The notes under the pieces: generated by a model
What the model saw: the letters and a program-made list of their open reading frames with translations, nothing else
Databases searched by the model: none
What the model was told of the DNA's origin: nothing
In this document: in pieces, positions 62,254-64,000 of the stretch
How positions within the stretch are numbered: the stretch's first letter is position 1
Layout of the letters: the number at the start of each line of letters is the position of its first letter
Source: Comamonadaceae bacterium
GTDB taxonomy: Bacteria; Pseudomonadota; Gammaproteobacteria; Burkholderiales; Burkholderiaceae_C
Direction: 5' to 3'
Assembly: GCA_027488115.1 (NCBI GenBank)
Contig: JAIYCG010000014.1
Span: 1-64,000, forward strand
DNA: 64,000 nt
Position numbers and translations under genes: made by a program

Positions 62254-63507
62254 ATGACTTTCAAATACCGCGCCCTCACTTTGGGTTGCTTCGCAGCAAT
62301 GGGTTTGGCCAGCACCGCACAGGCTGTTCAAATTGCCGGTGAGTTGCTCGAGGTATACGGCAACGTTTACCCCCAGTACCAAACCGTGACGTTTGGTGAT
62401 TCTTCCCCAACAGGCGCAGCCGTCAGCACCTTGACCGCTGGCAAAACAGGTGTGCAAACCAACACCTTCAAAGCAGCTGCCGTCAGCACCAACAAGCTCA
62501 CACCCGTGAACTCTTACATTGGTTTCACTGGCAAGAAAACCGTTGATGGTTTGACATTGGGCTATGACTTGCAAGGCGTGATCAACATTGACAGCACAGC
62601 CTCTAACCCTTCTTTCATGTCTGAGCCACGCGATGCATTTGTCTTCGTTAGCCACGCCCTGTTTGGTACTTTCCAAGCTGGTCAACAAGACACCATCTAC
62701 AAATCCTACGGCGACAGAGTGCGCATGCTGGGCGTGTCTTCCAGCAATTTCGTGTCCACATCCAACGTGGTGTCCAACCCCACATGGAGCAACAAAGGCA
62801 CATCAACTTCATTCAACACCCGCATCAATGGCCAGTTGTTGTGGACCAGCCCCCGCATGGGTGGCTTTGAAGTGGGCTACTCACTGCGTCAAGACCCCAC
62901 CAAAACCGCTACACGCAACCAAGGCTTGAGCTCTGTGGGTATCAACTGGACAGACAAAACTTACTACGTTGGTTTGGCACAAGAAGTTCATGACGACTAC
63001 TATGCATTCTCTGGCGCTGCTTCAACAGCAGCAGCCGGTTCCATTTACAACGCCGCCACTGGCCTGCGCTCTAAAGACACAGCCACTCGCTTGTCTTTCG
63101 GCTACCGCGCATCAGGTATTCGCATTGGTGCAGATGCCTCCACACTGAACTACACAGAAACATCTTCCCAAGCAAATGGTTTCCAAAGCTACAAGACAAA
63201 CTCTTGGCAAATCACTGGTGAATACGATCTGAACAGCAAGATTTCGCTGGCTGCTCAGTACGCCAACAACGGCGCTGGCAACTGCGCTTTGAACGGCACC
63301 ATTTCTTGCTCTACCGTGGGCTTGGGCGGCACCTTGGTGGGCTTCGGCGCCAACTACAAGTTGGACAAAAACTTTGCCCTCTTTGCTTTGGCAGCCAAAG
63401 GCTCTGCCAACTCTGGTGCGTCCATTTCCTTGGGCAGCGGCGCTGGCAGAACAGCCATCGGCGGCACCATCAACGCAGTCGCAGTGGGCATTCAAGCTCG
63501 CTTCTAA
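62254..63507 (+). CDS. Gram-negative porin
   Basis: The 417-residue protein has a signal peptide cleaved near TAQAV, then an alternating beta pattern with the Burkholderiales porin layout (ELLEVYGNVYPQYQTV, QAGQQDTIYKSYGD, NAVAVGIQARF at the end with a terminal Phe). ATG 62254 has GGAG upstream; an in-frame ATG at 62119 is unlikely. It probably lets the substrate of the divergent pathway enter the periplasm. The predicted constriction loop could not be judged. Confidence 0.88.
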   Translation: MTFKYRALTLGCFAAMGLASTAQAVQIAGELLEVYGNVYPQYQTVTFGDSSPTGAAVSTLTAGKTGVQTNTFKAAAVSTNKLTPVNSYIGFTGKKTVDGLTLGYDLQGVINIDSTASNPSFMSEPRDAFVFVSHALFGTFQAGQQDTIYKSYGDRVRMLGVSSSNFVSTSNVVSNPTWSNKGTSTSFNTRINGQLLWTSPRMGGFEVGYSLRQDPTKTATRNQGLSSVGINWTDKTYYVGLAQEVHDDYYAFSGAASTAAAGSIYNAATGLRSKDTATRLSFGYRASGIRIGADASTLNYTETSSQANGFQSYKTNSWQITGEYDLNSKISLAAQYANNGAGNCALNGTISCSTVGLGGTLVGFGANYKLDKNFALFALAAKGSANSGASISLGSGAGRTAIGGTINAVAVGIQARF

Positions 63508-63531
63508 TCTAAGCACTGAGGTGCTATGAGC

Positions 63532-63566
63532 AAGCAGGTGTTCTTCGCAGAGCACCTGCTTTTTTC
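63532..63566 (+). terminator. Terminator after the porin gene
   Basis: AAGCAGGTG (63532-63540) pairs with CACCTGCTT (63553-63561), extended inward by TCT/AGA, and a T-run follows. It ends 21 bp before the cytochrome start, so the cytochrome may depend on read-through or its own promoter. Confidence 0.85.
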
Positions 63567-63587
63567 TTGTCGAATGAGGACCTAGAA

Positions 63588-63950
63588 ATGAAGATGACTT
63601 TGATGGGTGTCAGTGTGTTGGTCAGCCTTTCAATCAGTGCTGTGACCAACGCTGCCGACTTGGATGCAGCCAAGCGGGGGGAGAAGCTTTACATGCAACA
63701 CCAATGCTACAGCTGCCACGGCACCAACGGTCAAGGGGGTGAGCGCAATGCAGGCCCGCAAATTTTTCCAAACCCAACACCCTTTGTAGCGTTTGAATTA
63801 CAGATGCGAACCCCGCGCAACTTGATGCCGCGCTATGCCGTGCAAAACATCAACGAAGCACAACTTAAAGACTTGTACGCCTTTGTTGAAAACATGCAGG
63901 TGAGCCCAGCTGCAGCAAAGATTCCTTTGCTCAGCAATGCAATGCGATAG
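63588..63950 (+). CDS. Small class I cytochrome c
   Basis: The 120-residue protein has a signal peptide (cleavage near TNAAD), one haem motif CYSCH near residue 42 and a likely Met ligand in NLMPRYAV. It is a soluble periplasmic monohaem cytochrome. GAGGA precedes ATG 63588. Position opposite the exported molybdenum hydroxylase suggests it could take electrons from it, since IorAB-type enzymes use cytochromes. This pairing is inference. Confidence 0.88.
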   Translation: MKMTLMGVSVLVSLSISAVTNAADLDAAKRGEKLYMQHQCYSCHGTNGQGGERNAGPQIFPNPTPFVAFELQMRTPRNLMPRYAVQNINEAQLKDLYAFVENMQVSPAAAKIPLLSNAMR

Positions 63951-63993
63951 TTGAATTCAATTCTGTTGTTGATAGCTTGAATTGAATCAACGC
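63951..63993. repeat. Inverted repeat after the cytochrome gene
   Basis: GTTGAATTCAATTC (63951-63964) pairs with GAATTGAATCAAC (63980-63992/3) over 13 bp with one bulged base. It begins just after the cytochrome stop. No T-run follows within the window, so its role is unclear. Confidence 0.5.
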
Positions 63994-64000
63994 GCCTGGC

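Overview
This window looks like a chromosomal segment of a betaproteobacterium of the order Burkholderiales (Comamonadaceae-like) that carries a photosynthesis gene cluster. The organism is probably an aerobic anoxygenic phototroph. It has pufLMC with a tetraheme cytochrome subunit, an oxygen-dependent cyclase (acsF), the dark-operative BchNBL reductase, and a spheroidene/spirilloxanthin-type carotenoid set (crtA, crtC, crtD, crtI, crtB). The housekeeping genes beyond the cluster (uvrA, pyrF, purK/purE/purC, fba, pyk, tsaB/rimI) and the Bug-type TctC protein also fit Burkholderiales. The lineage is inferred from gene content and protein character, not from a database search.

Region 1 (1-30991) is the photosynthesis cluster in three blocks. 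Block A (+, 1-6258) is the end of pufA, pufL, pufM, pufC, then crtA-crtD-crtC. Block B (-, 24870 down to about 6286) is one long, tightly packed run: bchF-bchN-bchB-bchH-bchL-bchM-lhaA-puhA-puhB-puhC-acsF-puhE-crtI-crtB, two small membrane proteins and a separate SDR gene. Many junctions overlap by four bases (ATGA), so translation is probably coupled. Block C (+, 25068-30991) is ppaA (cobalamin-binding antirepressor), ppsR (redox repressor), bchG, bchP, a small membrane protein and bciA. Blocks B and C diverge from a 197-bp region with PpsR-like sites and an FNR-like palindrome. A second promoter with exact tandem PpsR boxes lies before bchG. Both the bchF and bchG promoters place the predicted RNA start at or next to the ATG. 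bchC, bchXYZ, bchD, bchI, crtE, crtF and puc genes are not in the window.

Region 2 (31037-52239) is ordinary housekeeping: uvrA, pyrF, a DMT exporter, family-4 uracil-DNA glycosylase, rimI, tsaB, a second DMT exporter, dacB, a GDSL lipoprotein, an OmpW protein, a RelE/HigB-type toxin-antitoxin pair, tsaC (Sua5 type), purK, purE, cnoX, an Mpo1-like protein, purC, fba, a PAP2 phosphatase and pyk.

Region 3 (52310-63950) is accessory metabolism. A minus-strand run encodes a double-cupin protein, a EutA-like ATPase, a prolyl-aminopeptidase-like hydrolase, a two-subunit molybdenum hydroxylase, two periplasmic binding proteins of different classes and a class II aldolase. It faces a divergent porin and a small c-type cytochrome across a 365-bp region with repeated GAAC/GTTC elements. 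EutBC and the transporter membrane parts are absent. The pathway is not recognisable from sequence alone and is the best candidate here for an undescribed catabolic system.

Other unusual points: crtC seems to start inside crtD with a 349-nt overlap and a good ribosome binding site. A 21-bp-stem hairpin sits inside the first codons of crtA, just after the puf terminator. Three direct 8-mers at one-turn spacing lie upstream of the SDR gene. No tRNA, rRNA, CRISPR array or insertion sequence was seen.
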